64,000 bases of DNA from Glandiceps talaboti (GCF_964340395.1 NC_135563.1:23638309-23702308); one strand, 5' to 3'. Shown: positions 23,001 through 42,181, numbered from the stretch's first letter. Notes: generated from the sequence alone by a model not told the origin. Numbers and translations: made by a program.

Positions 23001-25927
23001 TGTGGGTTAGCTTATCCTTAATAGAAGACATGGCATATATGTTGATTTAAACTATAGTTTGTAACATAACAATTTGACAAGAGTGTTGGATAAATCACTG
23101 CACTATTTCACTTAAAGATAACATTATACATCTCTGTAAGTGACAAGATTGTTTTAATTTCCAAACAAAGAAATGGAGGCAAACTTACCAATATATCGGG
23201 TAGCTAATTCTGTTAGCATACACAGACTTACCAATATATCAGGTAGCTAATTCTGTTAGCATTGACAGACTTACCAATATATTGGGTAGCTAATTCTGTT
23301 ACCATAGACAGACTTACCAATATATAGCGGGTAGCTAATTCTGTTAGCATAGACAGACTTACCAATATATCGAGTAGCTAATTCTGTTAGCATACACAGA
23401 CTTACCAATATATGGGGTAGCTAATTCTGTTAGCATACACAGACTTACCAATATATCGGGTAGCTAATTCTGTTAGCATACACAGACTTACCAATATATC
23501 GGGTAGCTAATTCTGTTACCATACACAGACTTACCAATATATCGGGTAGCTAATTCTGTTAGCATACACAGACTTACCAATATATCGGGTAGCTAATTCT
23601 GTTACAATACACAGACTTACCACTATATGGGGTAGCTAATTCTGTTAGCATACACAGACTTACCAATATATCGGGTAGCTAATTCTGTTAGCATACACAG
23701 ACTTACCAATATATCGGGTAACTAATTCTGTTAGCATACACAAACTTACCACTATATGGGGTAGCTAATTCTGTTAGCATACACAGACTTACCAATATAT
23801 CGGGTAGCTAATTCTGTTACCATATTCTTCCATTCTCTGACTTGTGAACCATCATCAAATGAGCTGAAATAACTGGACGGATTACCCATAATCTCAAATC
23901 CAGGTCTTAATCCATTCTGCCACAACAGATTAATAAGTTGATCCAGTAGTTCATAATGATATGTGATTGTACCATTTCCTTTTCTGAATGGGTAATAAAA
24001 GGACAGACTGGTAAATGTTGACATAGCGCATCATCACTGAGCAGGTTTATTTTCCACTCAAATTACCATATCAATATTTATTTTTTAACTACATCAAAAG
24101 ATGTCATCATTTAATAGTTAATAAAAAACAAGAAAACATACTTTTTAGGGATTTTCAGGTTACCATCCACAGACACTACCAGATGAGCTAGTATTTTTTA
24201 CCCTGAAGAAGGAAATTTGTGTATTGCCGAAACGTTGGTACTAATAAAGATTGTCTGAAGATTGTAGTAACTGATTGAGTACATCCATCATTTTCACCCA
24301 ACATTTAGGGATAGTTACTGCCTAGTTTGGGATACTATGCTCCCCAGGGAGTTGAAGTTATATTATTCTGCATGGGTCGGTGCCAGGGGTAATAACATCT
24401 AAAATGTGCCAGGGGTAATAACATCTAAAATGCTATGATTATGACATTATTTGTGGCGGTGTCAAATGATCATTATTCCTACATGTGTTAATATCATTAT
24501 TACAGTTGGATCATTTCCTGAATAAATAACAGAATAATTCAAGCAAAAAGTAGGATTAAGTTCTAAATTCTAGAAACTTACGTGAGAGTGACCATATCCA
24601 GTAACCAGTGTATTCTGACTTGCTCAATTCCATTGTGAGGAACAGATCCTATGTACGCTAAATTCTGGACTTCATCCTCACTCAGAAAGTATTTGGAGTC
24701 CTCCTGATGGGGTTGAGGGGGACTGAGAACACAAAATTTAAAGTATGAATGTCATGAAGTAGTGTGTTAGAAAATGTGGATATTAACCCTTGGAAAAGCA
24801 TTTACTTTAGGTCTAACTAAAAAATGGTATGGTTCTGATTACGCTCAATTTTAGAATAGGTGGGGTAGGTAGATTTTTTATGTTATTTTATTATATTTTT
24901 TTTTCTTTGCGAGTGTCAAGTTTAGGTTTTCTATTATTTTCCAAATTCTTTCTGTGTTGTTTATTTCTTCCTATCAGATGTACAGCCATAATTTTACAGA
25001 CAGGAAGAACTTTTTTTAAAGTTGATGTCAGTTTCCGCATCCACTAATTTTTGTAAGACTTTACAGTTTTTTAGATTTTATTACTTTTTTCTTGAAATTG
25101 AAAAATAAAAAAGTTTAATGTTGGCAGTGAAAAGCTAGGTGGGGTTGAGTAATCAGAACCAAACAATTATTTTTTTAGGACTTATGACTCTATTGATGAC
25201 GAGTCTATTACCACTCTACAAGAGATCATTTTAATTTTATCCAAGGTATTATATAAAGTGTAAATGACAAATGAAAATTCCTACTCAAAGTCCAAAAAAA
25301 TCCCAATTTTTGCTGACATTGTACACCCCTGATGATGATACTGGTGGGATGTTTATACTATAGCAAAATTTAGTATTCACTTCCAAAGATGCATTGTATA
25401 TCAAATTTAACCAATATGAAAAACACAATTTATAATTAGCTTGCTATTCATTTCTTTTAACATTCAAATATTTGAAACCGTGCCGCTAGAAAAATAACAA
25501 ATACATACAGAATCAAATATTTTATACAATCCTGTAGTTTTTTCCTGATTTTTGTTTTTGGACCCCGTTACTTTCATACTGTAGTATTTTGTTCCTATAC
25601 TCACTGTCAATTTCCGGACTTCGACACGCCCTCAATACAGTCAGTGCTCTCCTGAAGGTTTACTTTCAATTGCATATCTAAAACGTATCTGAACGTAATT
25701 TCAACGTGCAATTCAGAGAATTTGATCACTAAATATACTTACCAAAAGCCCGTACTTTTCCAAAAATGCGTTAAATTTGAAACAGTATTGCCGTGTACTG
25801 TAATGTTGTATGTTTTCGTCGAACATGCGAAATGGACCACAGGAAGACAAGTGCACAACACGAGAAAGAGTTTTATAAACATTAATGGTGTTTTCAAAGT
25901 TGACATAATGTTCAGCAAAGTCGCCAT
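16774..25927 (-). CDS. IDUA: Alpha-L-iduronidase (glycoside hydrolase family 39), complete
   Basis: Coding exons in transcript order: 25743-25927, 24582-24722, 23793-23983, 22772-22867 or 22643-22738 (alternative), 22065-22267, 21661-21761, 21107-21185, 20693-20939, 20087-20171, 19423-19535, 18931-19055, 18208-18333, 17469-17667, 16774-16874 (TGA 16774-16776). They join in phase to 663 aa (human 653). A hydrophobic signal ([16 protein letters not shown]) leads to lysosomal/secretory entry. Motifs: [50 protein letters not shown] (acid/base Glu about 190, equivalent to human 182), [22 protein letters not shown] (nucleophile Glu about 307, equivalent to human 299), [44 protein letters not shown], and the C-terminal fibronectin-like [14 protein letters not shown]. 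It removes terminal iduronate from dermatan and heparan sulfate. Confidence 0.96.
16978..17140. repeat. Three-copy ~60-bp tandem repeat in IDUA intron 13
   Basis: The block CACACTATCAAACTAACATA recurs near 16979, 17047 and 17106, each followed by TATTCCCTTACA. Confidence 0.85.
18356..18536. repeat. 60-bp tandem repeat, three copies, IDUA intron 11
   Basis: GTCAGTGTATGGCAAACCCT plus TTGACAGACACTATATTTCA and GGATGGTATACTAACAA repeats three times at exactly 60 bp. Reading frames on both strands here are repeat artefacts. Confidence 0.95.
19801..20050. repeat. (TACA)n microsatellite next to IDUA exon 9 donor
   Basis: About 250 bp of CATA/TACA units with a few interruptions, ending some 37 bp downstream (in transcript sense) of the exon 9 splice donor. 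The apparent Cys-Met-Tyr-Val proteins here are translations of the microsatellite. Confidence 0.97.
22643..22738 (-). other. IDUA: IDUA alternative exon 4, distal copy (4a)
   Basis: 96-nt exon, phase 1 in and phase 1 out, with acceptor TCATCAG and donor GTAGTC. It encodes [20 protein letters not shown] followed by [12 protein letters not shown]. The catalytic Glu of WNEPD is kept but the next residue pattern is D-S-H instead of D-H-H. It is 24/32 identical in protein to the proximal copy (22772-22867). Confidence 0.88.
22772..22867 (-). other. IDUA: IDUA alternative exon 4, proximal copy (4b)
   Basis: 96-nt exon, phase 1 in and out, with acceptor TTGCCAG and donor GTAACT. It encodes [20 protein letters not shown] followed by [12 protein letters not shown], the form closest to human (NEPDHHDFD). 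Only 33 bp (22739-22771) separate it from copy 4a. Confidence 0.92.
22871..22917. repeat. (TGAA)n microsatellite beside IDUA exon 4b acceptor
   Basis: About eleven TGAA units starting four bases upstream (transcript sense) of the exon 4b acceptor, in the place usually held by the polypyrimidine tract (TTCA repeats in the transcript). Confidence 0.93.
23176..23830 (-). repeat. IDUA: 43-bp minisatellite made of IDUA exon 3 end plus its splice donor
   Basis: Fifteen copies with donor starts spaced 43 bp (one spacing 45): the complement of GGTAAGT lies at 23183, 23226, 23269, 23312, 23357, 23400, 23443, 23486, 23529, 23572, 23615, 23658, 23701, 23744 and 23787. The last is the genuine donor of exon 3 (exon end 23793). 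Each unit repeats the exon sequence for TELATRYI and the intact GTAAGT, so the intron carries fourteen extra perfect 5' splice sites. Confidence 0.95.
24807..25183 (+). mobile_element. MITE family A, copy 2 (IDUA intron 1)
   Basis: Shares TGATTACGCTCAATTTTAGA, GTCAGTTTCCGCATCCACTA and the inverted tips GGTTCTGATTAC / GTAATCAGAACC with the copies at 11836-12225 and 61487-61836. Confidence 0.75.
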
Positions 25928-26120
25928 CAGCTATATCTACATATATTCAGTAATCTTCACGGAGCTCCGAGCTAGCTACCTGTTCTTCTGCGAACTGCTC
26001 ATTGATTGCTATCACTGCACTGTATCAGCTGATCACCAGACGCTTGAGAAATCATATCCACTGCGCAAAGTTATGCGCATACTTGCACAATGGTTCGTCT
26101 ATTCATGGATGTATTAGTGG

Positions 26121-27749
26121 GACTAATACATCCATGGTCTATTGTATTGTATACATATAAGGGTGGTGAAAAATAAGCACCTCGGACGTACATGGCTGAA
26201 ACGATCGCCAAAAGTAAGTGTACAGCAACATAGATGTTTGTAATGTAACAATGTATCCACAACACCCCCATGTGTTCTACAAAGATTTGTTTTGCTTCAA
26301 CATCTAATTTTATTCTACTTCTTTCGCAGGTTGTTGATGTGTTCTCACACAACTAAATTATGAAGTCAGCTGAGATACTAACTAAAGATACAAATTCAAC
26401 TATTGGTCAGCTGAGAATAAGGATACTAAGTTTTGGACAAACATTCTTAATAATTTACTCAGCAAGGAACACGGATAAAGTGTAATGAGTAAAAACATAA
26501 TCAGCTGAAAATGAAATAAATTGAATAAAAGAAAGTATAAAAATAATATTGTATAATAGTGCCCTCACTACCCTCACTACCGAAGTTTTTCGTGGTGGGA
26601 ACTTTCCATAAACAGTTATTATCAAGGCTTGCAATTTTATTCGAAAGGTTGTGAGTAGGAAACGAACCTGAGACAGTAAAGCACTAACTATTTGGCGTCC
26701 CGAAATTGACCCACGACGCCGTTTTGGTCCCTTCTTTCCCAATGTCGCTTACTCACTTACATATCTGTGGTCCTCAGTACATAAAAAATATTCTCGAACT
26801 CTAATAGGTATCGAACCCGAAACAGTTACATAGGCTTAGGTCTTGATATCCACCACTTTAACCACTACTCCACATGGGGGTGTTGTGGATACATTGTTAC
26901 ATTACAAACATCTATGTTGCTGTACACTTACTTTTGGCGATCGTTTCAGCCATGTACGTCCGAGGTGCTTATTTTTCACCACCCTTATATGTATACAATA
27001 CAATAGACCATGGATGTATTAGTCTCACCATGGAAGTATATGGAAATAAGCACCTCGGACGTACATGGCTGAAACGATCGCCAAAAGTAAGTGTACAGCA
27101 ACATAGATGTTTGTAATGTAACAATGTATCCACAACACCCCCATGTGGAGTAGTGGTTGAAGTGGTGGACATCAAGACCTAAGCCTATGTAACTGTTTCG
27201 GGTTCGATACCTATTAGAGTTCGAGAATATTTTTTATGTACTGAGGACCACAGATATATAAGTGAGTAAGCGACATTGGGAAAGAAGGGACCAAAACGGC
27301 GTCGTGGGTCAATTTCGGGACGCCAAATAGTTAGTGCACAGGACTGTCTCAGGTTCGTTTCCTACTCACAACCTTCCGAATAAAATTGCAAGCCTTGATA
27401 ATAACTGTTTATGGAAAGTTCCCACCACGAAAAACTTCAGTAGTGAGTGCAGTGAGGGCACTATCATACAATATTATTTTTATACTTCCTTTTATTCAAT
27501 TTATTTCATTTTCAGCTGATTATGTTTTTACTCATTACACTTTATCCGTGTTCCTTGCTGAGTAAATTATTAAGAATGTTTGTCCAAAACTTAGTATCCT
27601 TATTCTCAGCTGACCAATAGTTGAATTTGTATCTTTAGTTAGTATCTCAGCTGACTTCATAATTTAGTTGTGTGAGAACACATCAACAACCTGCGAAAGA
27701 AGTAGAATAAAATTAGATGTTGAAGCAAAACAAATCTTTGTAGAACACA
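26121..27749. repeat. 0.7-kb inverted repeat with a third partial arm and tRNA-like SINE segments
   Basis: 26271-26974 is the near-perfect reverse complement of 27044-27749, with a 69-bp spacer. The innermost 150 bp (26873-27021) is present a third time, inverted, at 26121-26273. Within the right arm, GTAGTGGTTGAAGTGG (about 27150) and GGGTTCGATACC (about 27200) look like tRNA A and B boxes, and CAGGTTCGTTTCCTAC (about 27349) like a second B box, so the arms probably derive from a tRNA-related SINE. A 32-bp palindrome sits at the left tip (26103-26134). No protein gene is seen between 25928 and 28423. Confidence 0.85.
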
Positions 27750-27785
27750 TAGTTCCCTCAAAAAATTTACTTCTGTGTTCGACCC

Positions 27786-27928
27786 AATCTGATTAAAATC
27801 CGATGTAGATGTCGGCTAATCGTGCATTGCTATCTTACCATCGTTATTTAGCTTGAATTGACCTTCGTAGTACATGTTTACATTTTTTAGCCTGATCGCC
27901 GACATCTACATCGGATTTTAATCAGATT
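27786..27928. mobile_element. 143-bp MITE with 31-bp perfect terminal inverted repeats
   Basis: 27786-27816 is the exact reverse complement of 27898-27928 (AATCTGATTAAAATCCGATG and 11 more). Ten-base direct repeats GTGTTCGACC flank it at 27775-27784 and 27929-27938. A 9-11 bp target duplication points to a Mutator-like (MULE) origin; one extra C separates the left duplication from the inverted repeat. Confidence 0.78.
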
Positions 27929-28423
27929 GTGTTCGACCATGATGGATGAAATAAATGCATGTTCTTTATTTGTTATGTCCTAGATTTTAAAAAAAAATTG
28001 TGACATTTATCAAATACACACATGAACAAATACAAACATTTAAAAATACGACAAATCTCTACACAAGTTAAGAATCCCCGAATAGAGTATTGTATCGGCT
28101 TTGCAGTGGACAATTTCGTATCTTCAACTTTTCCATGTGGAATGATTAAAAAGAAAGTAAAACTCATAAATAAACTTAGAGGGCGCGCCTCAAAGTAACG
28201 CTATCTCACTGCAGATTTCACTGTCACTGGTCGATTGATGGAAAACGGTTAATCCTGAATGACAACTTAGTTTGACAAGAACGTCCTTTGTCTTACAAAT
28301 GTACCGCCTGGTAACAAAGACAACAATGCAACTATTTATAAACGTGTCTGTCCGATGTATCAGCGGAACTTTCATTCTTTGACCGTACATTTGGCCATAA
28401 TATATAACTTTGACAAGTTTTAG

Positions 28424-35580
<7,157 letters not shown>

Positions 35581-35929
35581 GACGTAGCATACTGCTGATC
35601 ACCTATATGCCTATCTTGCAGTGTTACTTTGCGATGTATGATGATGTGATCGAATGTTTCCAACCTGCGTTCGAAACATAACAGTCGTAGTAAATTGGAC
35701 AAAGACTTAAGAGTTACTACTGTACATTTTAAAATGGGTTCATGAATGATGGTTACAGAGGCCTTTGTTTAACGATAAATATAAAAAAGGGAAACACACA
35801 CATTGTATTTGAGGTACATATTTTCAAATTGATAAAAAGGGGCCACTTTAATAGGTTTCAATTTATGCATGCCGATTTAGAAAAAGGCCTATCAGAGGTT
35901 TGTACAGTTTTCATACCAAACACACAATA

Positions 35930-36835
35930 ACCCTTGATATCCATTAAAACACACCTTTGATTATGATATCCGACCAAACACACAATACACACACCTTGCT
36001 ATTCACCAAACACACCTAAACACACAATGACCCTTGATATCCGTCCGAACACACAATAACCCTTGATATCCGACCAAATATATAATAACCCTTGATATTC
36101 GACCAAATACATAGTAGTCTTTGATATCTAACCAAACACACAATAACCTTTGATATCCGACCAAACACACACTAAACTTTGACATCGACTAAAAAGCCCT
36201 TGATATCCAATCAAACACACATTAACCCTTGATATCCGTCCGTACCAAAAAACCCTTGATATCCATCCAAACACACAATAACCCTTGATATCCATCCAAA
36301 TACACAATAACCCTTGATATCCGTCCGAACACACACTATCCCTTGATATCCGACCAGAACACACAATAATCCTTGATATTCATTCATACACACAAATAAC
36401 CCTCGATATTCATCTAAACACACCATAGCCCAACCCTTGATATCAAATACATAATAACCCTTGATATCTGACCAAATACATAGCATTACACCAACCACTC
36501 AGCAATACTGCTTATTATGGTGACAGAGCATTCTCAATTTGTGCCCCACGCTTGTGGAATGCTCTGCCATCGTATCTGTAGAGTGACACTACATTCCAGG
36601 CATTTAAATCAGGTCTTAAGACGTATAACTTCAATAAGACTTTTTTGCTTGAGTCTGTTTTTGTACTCGTGTTTATGTGCTTTGTAAAGCGCATTGTGAT
36701 AGTTATATGGAATGCGCTATATAAAAAAATTAGATTAGATTAGATTATTCTTTGATATCTATCCAAACACCCAATAATCTTTGATATCCGACCAAAAAAA
36801 AACCTGATATCCATCCAAACACACAATAACCCTAA
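35930..36835. repeat. ~29-33-bp minisatellite downstream of the receptor gene
   Basis: More than twenty imperfect copies of CCTTGATATCCGACCAAACA plus CACAATAAC. The array is split by a LINE 3' end at 36490-36748 and resumes at 36749. Minus-strand reading frames of the type GLLCVWLDIK are repeat translations. Confidence 0.93.
36490..36748 (+). mobile_element. 5'-truncated non-LTR retrotransposon, 3' end only
   Basis: Translates to YGDRAFSICAPRLWNALPSY, stop, then SDTTFQAFKSGLKTYNFNKT, the C-terminal end typical of CR1/L2/I-type reverse transcriptase proteins. It is followed by a short 3' UTR with GCGCTATATAAA and an (ATTAG)n tail at about 36730-36746. The insertion sits inside the minisatellite array. 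Confidence 0.85.
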
Positions 36836-38113
36836 GTTGGGATGTCCATCTCTCTGTATTATGTCGGACATTTTTACAGTTTAACCCTTCGTGATGCTTT
36901 TTCTTTTTTTAGTGCTGTAAAGTTATATATATGGTTATATTTTATTTTTGATTTCCCACTTTTGGGTCAATAGAGATCAAAAATACTTTACGGTGAATAT
37001 GATTTTCTCATTTGCGAACGAGGAAAGACTGTACAGTTTATTTCCGATAGAATGATAGACAACCATAATTTGAATATTTGTAAAATATAATCACTACTTT
37101 TTTGTACTTTATCAGAACTTTATAAACTTTTCTGGTATATAAGCTGCCTATAAACACCATTGCTTTTAGCTTGCCACATTCACTTGTATCCACTCAGCTC
37201 CACATTTATTTGGAGACGAATATTCAACTCAACTCTCATATATCTTTATTTTTTTTAAAGAACTTCAGTTACTGATAAGCTTGTTACATGTTTTCATAGT
37301 TTTATATTATCACATTTGACACGGTTCAGGTTTGTCTATTGTTTACATTGTAATAACCCATTCACTGTAATCTTAGAGGAGTAAACACAGTTCAGGTTTG
37401 TTTATTGTTTACATTGTAATAACCCATTCACTATAATTTTAGAGTATAGTGCAATGTAGTGCAGTGCAGTGTAGTGTCGCACCTTGCCATACCCTGCCCT
37501 GTTGTGCCATGTAGCATAGTATAGTGTAGAACAAATTCATTTGTATTTGTATACTATTTTTGTTAAAATGTTTTTCGTATTCGGTGTCGGAAATGTAATA
37601 ACTAGTGACAAAAGTTTATATTGATATCACATTTTACGCAAAACTTTAAAGTTTATTTTTCACCATTAAACATTTGTGATTCGAGCAGTCATATTTCTCG
37701 GACATCCTTAAAAATATCGTGTATTTATAGTTATACACGTTTGTTTTCTATAGACATTTGATTCATTCAATGCAGTTATTTGTTACACTGTTCAATTCTA
37801 AATTAAGGTTTATTTCTTAGAATTATATCTTGGCAATAAAGGTCAATTCGTCTATCATCATTCTTACTGGAGCCATATCCATGATTTTCTTATCGATCAC
37901 ATCAAATAAAATTTGCCAGAAATTGTGTTTTTGTTAGTATTCCTCTCTGAAACTCTGGGTCTTGTTATCAGCAGTTCCGATCACAATGGCCTCGACAATC
38001 TTGTTGACTATTTCCTCTTGATTTTGAATACCACGCAATCTGTTACAACTATATCGGGCATACTTTCACCCCATTTCAAGCACTATGTGCGTTCCAAAAA
38101 TAAACCTATATGC
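36836..38113. other. Intergenic DNA without a recognised gene
   Basis: Two near-identical 50-bp pieces (ACAGTTCAGGTTTGTTTATT type) occur at about 37321 and 37387. An AATAAA at 37835-37840 could serve the receptor gene but lies 2.2 kb past its stop. An open plus-strand frame from 37913 runs straight into the satellite and has no recognised domain. Confidence 0.6.
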
Positions 38114-40380
38114 TGTACCACAACATGTACCACTATCTATACCACTATCTATACCACTACTGTACCACTACTGTATCGCCTCTGTATTACTATTGTACCA
38201 CTATCTATACCACTACTATATCACTATCTATACCACAACATGTATCACTACTGTATCACCACTATATTACTATTGTACCAATATCTATACCACTATCTAT
38301 ACCACTACTGTACCACTATCTATACCACCACTGTACCACTACTGTATCGCCACTGTATTATTGTTGTATCACTATCTATACCACTATCTATACCACTACT
38401 GTACCACTACTGTATCACCACTGTATTACTATTGTACCACTATCTATACCACTATCTATACCACTACTGTGCCACTGCTGTATCACCACTACATTACCAT
38501 TGTACCACTATCTATACCACTATCTATACCACTACTGTACCACCACTGTACCACTATCTATACCACCACTGTAACACTATCTATACCACGACTGTAACAC
38601 TATCTATACCACCACTGTACCACCACTGTAACACTATCTATACCACGACTGTAACACTATCTATACCACCACTGTACCACTACTGTAACACTATCTATAC
38701 CACCACTGTAACACTATCTATACCACGACTGTAACACTATCTATACCACCACTGTAACACTATCTATACCACGACTGTAACAATATCTATACCACGACTG
38801 TAACACTATCTATACCACCACTGTAACACTATCTATACCACGACTGTAACACTATCTATACCACCACTGTAACACTATCTATACCACGACTGTAACACTA
38901 TCTATACCACCACTGTAACACTATCTATACCACTATCTATACCACCACTGTAACACTATCTATACCACCACTGTACCACTACTGTAACACTATCTATACC
39001 ACGACTGTAACACTATCTATACCACCACTGTACCACCACTGTAACACTATCTATACCACCACTGTAACACTATCTATACCACGACTGTAACACTATCTAT
39101 ACCACTACTGTACCACCACTGTACCACTATCTATACCACGACTGTACCACTACTGTACCACTATCTATACCACCACTGTACCACTACTGTACCACTATCT
39201 ATACCACCACTGTAACACTATCTATACGACTACTGTAACACTATCTATACCACCACTGTAACACTATCTATACCACTACTGTAACACTATCTATACCACC
39301 ACTGTAACACTATCTATACCACTACTGTACCACCACTGTACCACCACTGTAACACTATCTATACCACTACTGTACCACTACTGTAACACTATCTATACCA
39401 CTACTATACCACCACTGTAACACTATCTATACCACTACTGTAACACTATCTATACCACTACTGTAACACCACTGTACCACTATCTATACCACCACTGTAA
39501 CACTATCTATACCACTACTGTAACACTATCTATACCACCACTGTAACACTATCTATACCACCACTGTACCACCACTGTAACACTATCTATACCACCACTG
39601 TAACACTATCTATACCACTACTGTAACACTATCTATACCACCACTGTAACACTATCTATACCACCACTGTAACACTATCTATACCACTACTATACCACCA
39701 CTGTAACACTATCTATACCACTACTGTACCACGACTGTAACACTATCTATACCACCATTGTAACACTATCTATACCACTACTGTACCACTACTGTACCAC
39801 TACTGTACCACCACTGTAACACTATCTATACCACCATTGTAACACTATCTATACCACTACTGTACCACTACTGAACCACCACTGTAACACTATCTATACG
39901 GCCACTGTAACACTATCTATACCACTACTATACCACCACTGTACCACTATCTATACCACTACTGTACCACCACTGTAACACTATCTATACCACTACTGTA
40001 CCACCACTGTACCAATATCTATACCACGACTGTACCACCACTGTAACTATCTATACCACTACTGTACCACTATCTATACCACTACTGTACTACCACTTTA
40101 CCACTATCTATACCACCACTGTACCACCACTGTAACACTATCTATACCACTACTGTACCACTATCTATACCACTATCTATACCACTATCTATACCACTAC
40201 TGTACCACCACTGTAACACTATCTATATCACTACTGTACCACCATTGTATCACTATCTATGCCATTACTGTACCACCACTATACAACTACAGTACCACTA
40301 CATGTATCACTACCTGTACCACCACACTACCACTACACTACCACTACCTCTATCACTACTGTACTACTATTACCACTGCT
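38114..40380. repeat. 2.3-kb satellite of 11-12-bp subunits
   Basis: Built almost wholly from TACCACTACTG/TACCACCACTG and TAACACTATCTA subunits in mixed order, often as 23-bp pairs. Because TACCAC and TATCTATACC lack stops in some frames, open frames up to 273 codons arise, but they are pure Tyr-His-Thr repeats and not genes. Confidence 0.97.
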
Positions 40381-40420
40381 TGACCCATATCCTTCCTTCC
40401 TCAGTCAAGGGAGTATATAT

Positions 40421-40996
40421 CAGGGCCGTAGCCTGACCAAATTGCCAAGGGGGGGGGGGGGCAGAATTTTGTCTTGGTGCAATCATGCATTTAAAATTTA
40501 GAAAAATGCTAATTTACATACATTTGCATGCAATTTACATGATATCTTTTAGCATACGCAATTTAATCTATAAGGTCAGAAAAAATAAAAAATGCTGGTC
40601 AACGGGTAACCTCACCCATCGCATTGGGTAAGTAGGTCGATTTCATTTTTTCACAATGCTTGACAAGGATAAAACAAACCATATATAATGACAGCAAAAT
40701 ATTTCAGGTCGAGTTTACATAGAACTTATTCAGTCATCTTGATACTATCTCATGCAATTTGTCTGCATAGCTACAGTTAGGAAATGTACACAATTTATGG
40801 TTAAACAAATGGTGCAGTTCCTCTCAACCTCTCTTCTCAAAAAATGTTAAGCCCCGTCAATTGAAACCCGATCATTATTTTAGCCACCCCTTCTGTCACC
40901 TACACTACAGTGGAGATATAAACCCATATGGTACAATGATGCATTGGAAGGAGACAACTCCCATGCCCCCCCCCCCCCCCGCAGGCTACGGTACTG
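40421..40996 (+). mobile_element. hAT-like non-autonomous element, internally deleted copy
   Basis: Terminal inverted repeats CAGGGCCGTAGCCTG (40421-40435) and CAGGCTACGGTACTG (40982-40996), plus G-rich and C-rich subterminal runs. The interior matches 53213-54471 closely (for example TGTCTGCATAGCTACAGTTA) but lacks two blocks present there. CAG-type ends suggest hAT; flanks are TATA-rich so the target duplication is unclear. Confidence 0.75.
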
Positions 40997-41471
40997 TATA
41001 TACTGTATATATGTTCATTCAGGACATGCGCATGCGCTTCTGCTGGGGCGACAGTGTAATAGACGATGAAAATATTTGATCTTTTAGAATTGCTAAACTA
41101 ACAAAGTACAGAATGTAATAAACACAAAACCACTTTAATATGAAACTACTAATATAATAGCTGTCAATTTCAATTGTAAGTTAGTACACCCTAAGTTAGT
41201 ATTATTTATCAGGTCAATATACCTTACAGTTTCAATACCTATGTATACCTTCATTCTGAGTGTTATAAAAGATTGAAACGTTGTCATTATACTGTAGTGA
41301 TAAAACAAAAAAATGAGACTGGGTGTACATTCTAGTCCTAATAAAATAACTGCCATGGTGCAAAAGTTTGAAATACCAGACATACTTTAAGCTGTTAGCA
41401 TTTTTGTTCTAAATCTAACACAATCTAATAATCACCACGAGTCCTCGACTATCTCCTTGAAATGATTATCA

Positions 41472-42097
41472 AGGCTACTTACACGAAAATGAGCAAAAGA
41501 CGACGAATAACAGGGAACGTATTAGTAAAGATACATTTGCATCGAAAGCAGCATAGCAAGATACAAGACCGTCCTTTGGAGTCATAATAAATACGAACCT
41601 GTCATCACAAGCAACCAGCACATGTGAATGTAATACATTCTGACCAAGAAAACAACGTATTTGATGTTTGTAATGTCCAAAAAAACCTGTAACTCTTCAG
41701 TACTTGTATGCAATTTTTCCTTACTAGACGTATTATACATTTTGAAATCGTGCGTCATCTGTCCTCCATCCTGCAATTGCTGTCAAACGCAAATCTATCT
41801 CAGTACACATCGGTCTAGTGTGATAATTCCAACCACTGTAAAACAGACCATCGACACTGTGTAACGATAAATTACATTTTCAAAACTCAAGACATTTGTC
41901 ATAGAACTCTTGGATACCATTTGGCGGCAAAGGATGCGGTAATGAAGAATCAATTCGTTTCCGATTGTAATAGGGTTTTTTTCTCACGCTATTCTAATTA
42001 CCTTTAGGATTCAGAGCCGATATGCGCACATTTTGTCTCATGTATGAATCTCCACTGGGTGGTTCCCAACTTATACATACGTAACCAGGTGTTAGTA

Positions 42098-42181
<84 letters not shown>

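Noticed and set aside
23183-23830. CRISPR-like regular repeats (43 bp)
   Set aside because: Tandem units without unique spacers, in a eukaryotic intron; the repeat derives from the neighbouring exon.
24199-24245. CTGAAGAAGG...GCCGAAACGTTGGT motif resembling a retroelement 3' end
   Set aside because: Too short and isolated to assign to any element; no coding sequence around it.
27141-27225. Possible tRNA gene (A- and B-box-like sequences)
   Set aside because: No acceptor-stem pairing or consistent cloverleaf could be drawn; better explained as a tRNA-derived SINE head inside the inverted repeat.
37913-38100. Start of a plus-strand frame with hydrophobic residues before the satellite
   Set aside because: No domain, no splice context, and it continues into satellite translation.
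38085-38734. Long plus-strand open frames (up to 273 codons) rich in Tyr, His, Thr
   Set aside because: They are direct translations of the TACCAC/TATCTA satellite, open in several frames at once.
41472-41577. Minus-strand ATG with a hydrophobic segment followed by GTAAGT, resembling a signal-peptide exon
   Set aside because: No downstream exon is visible to its left (hAT-like element and satellite there); kept only as part of the low-confidence fragment entry.
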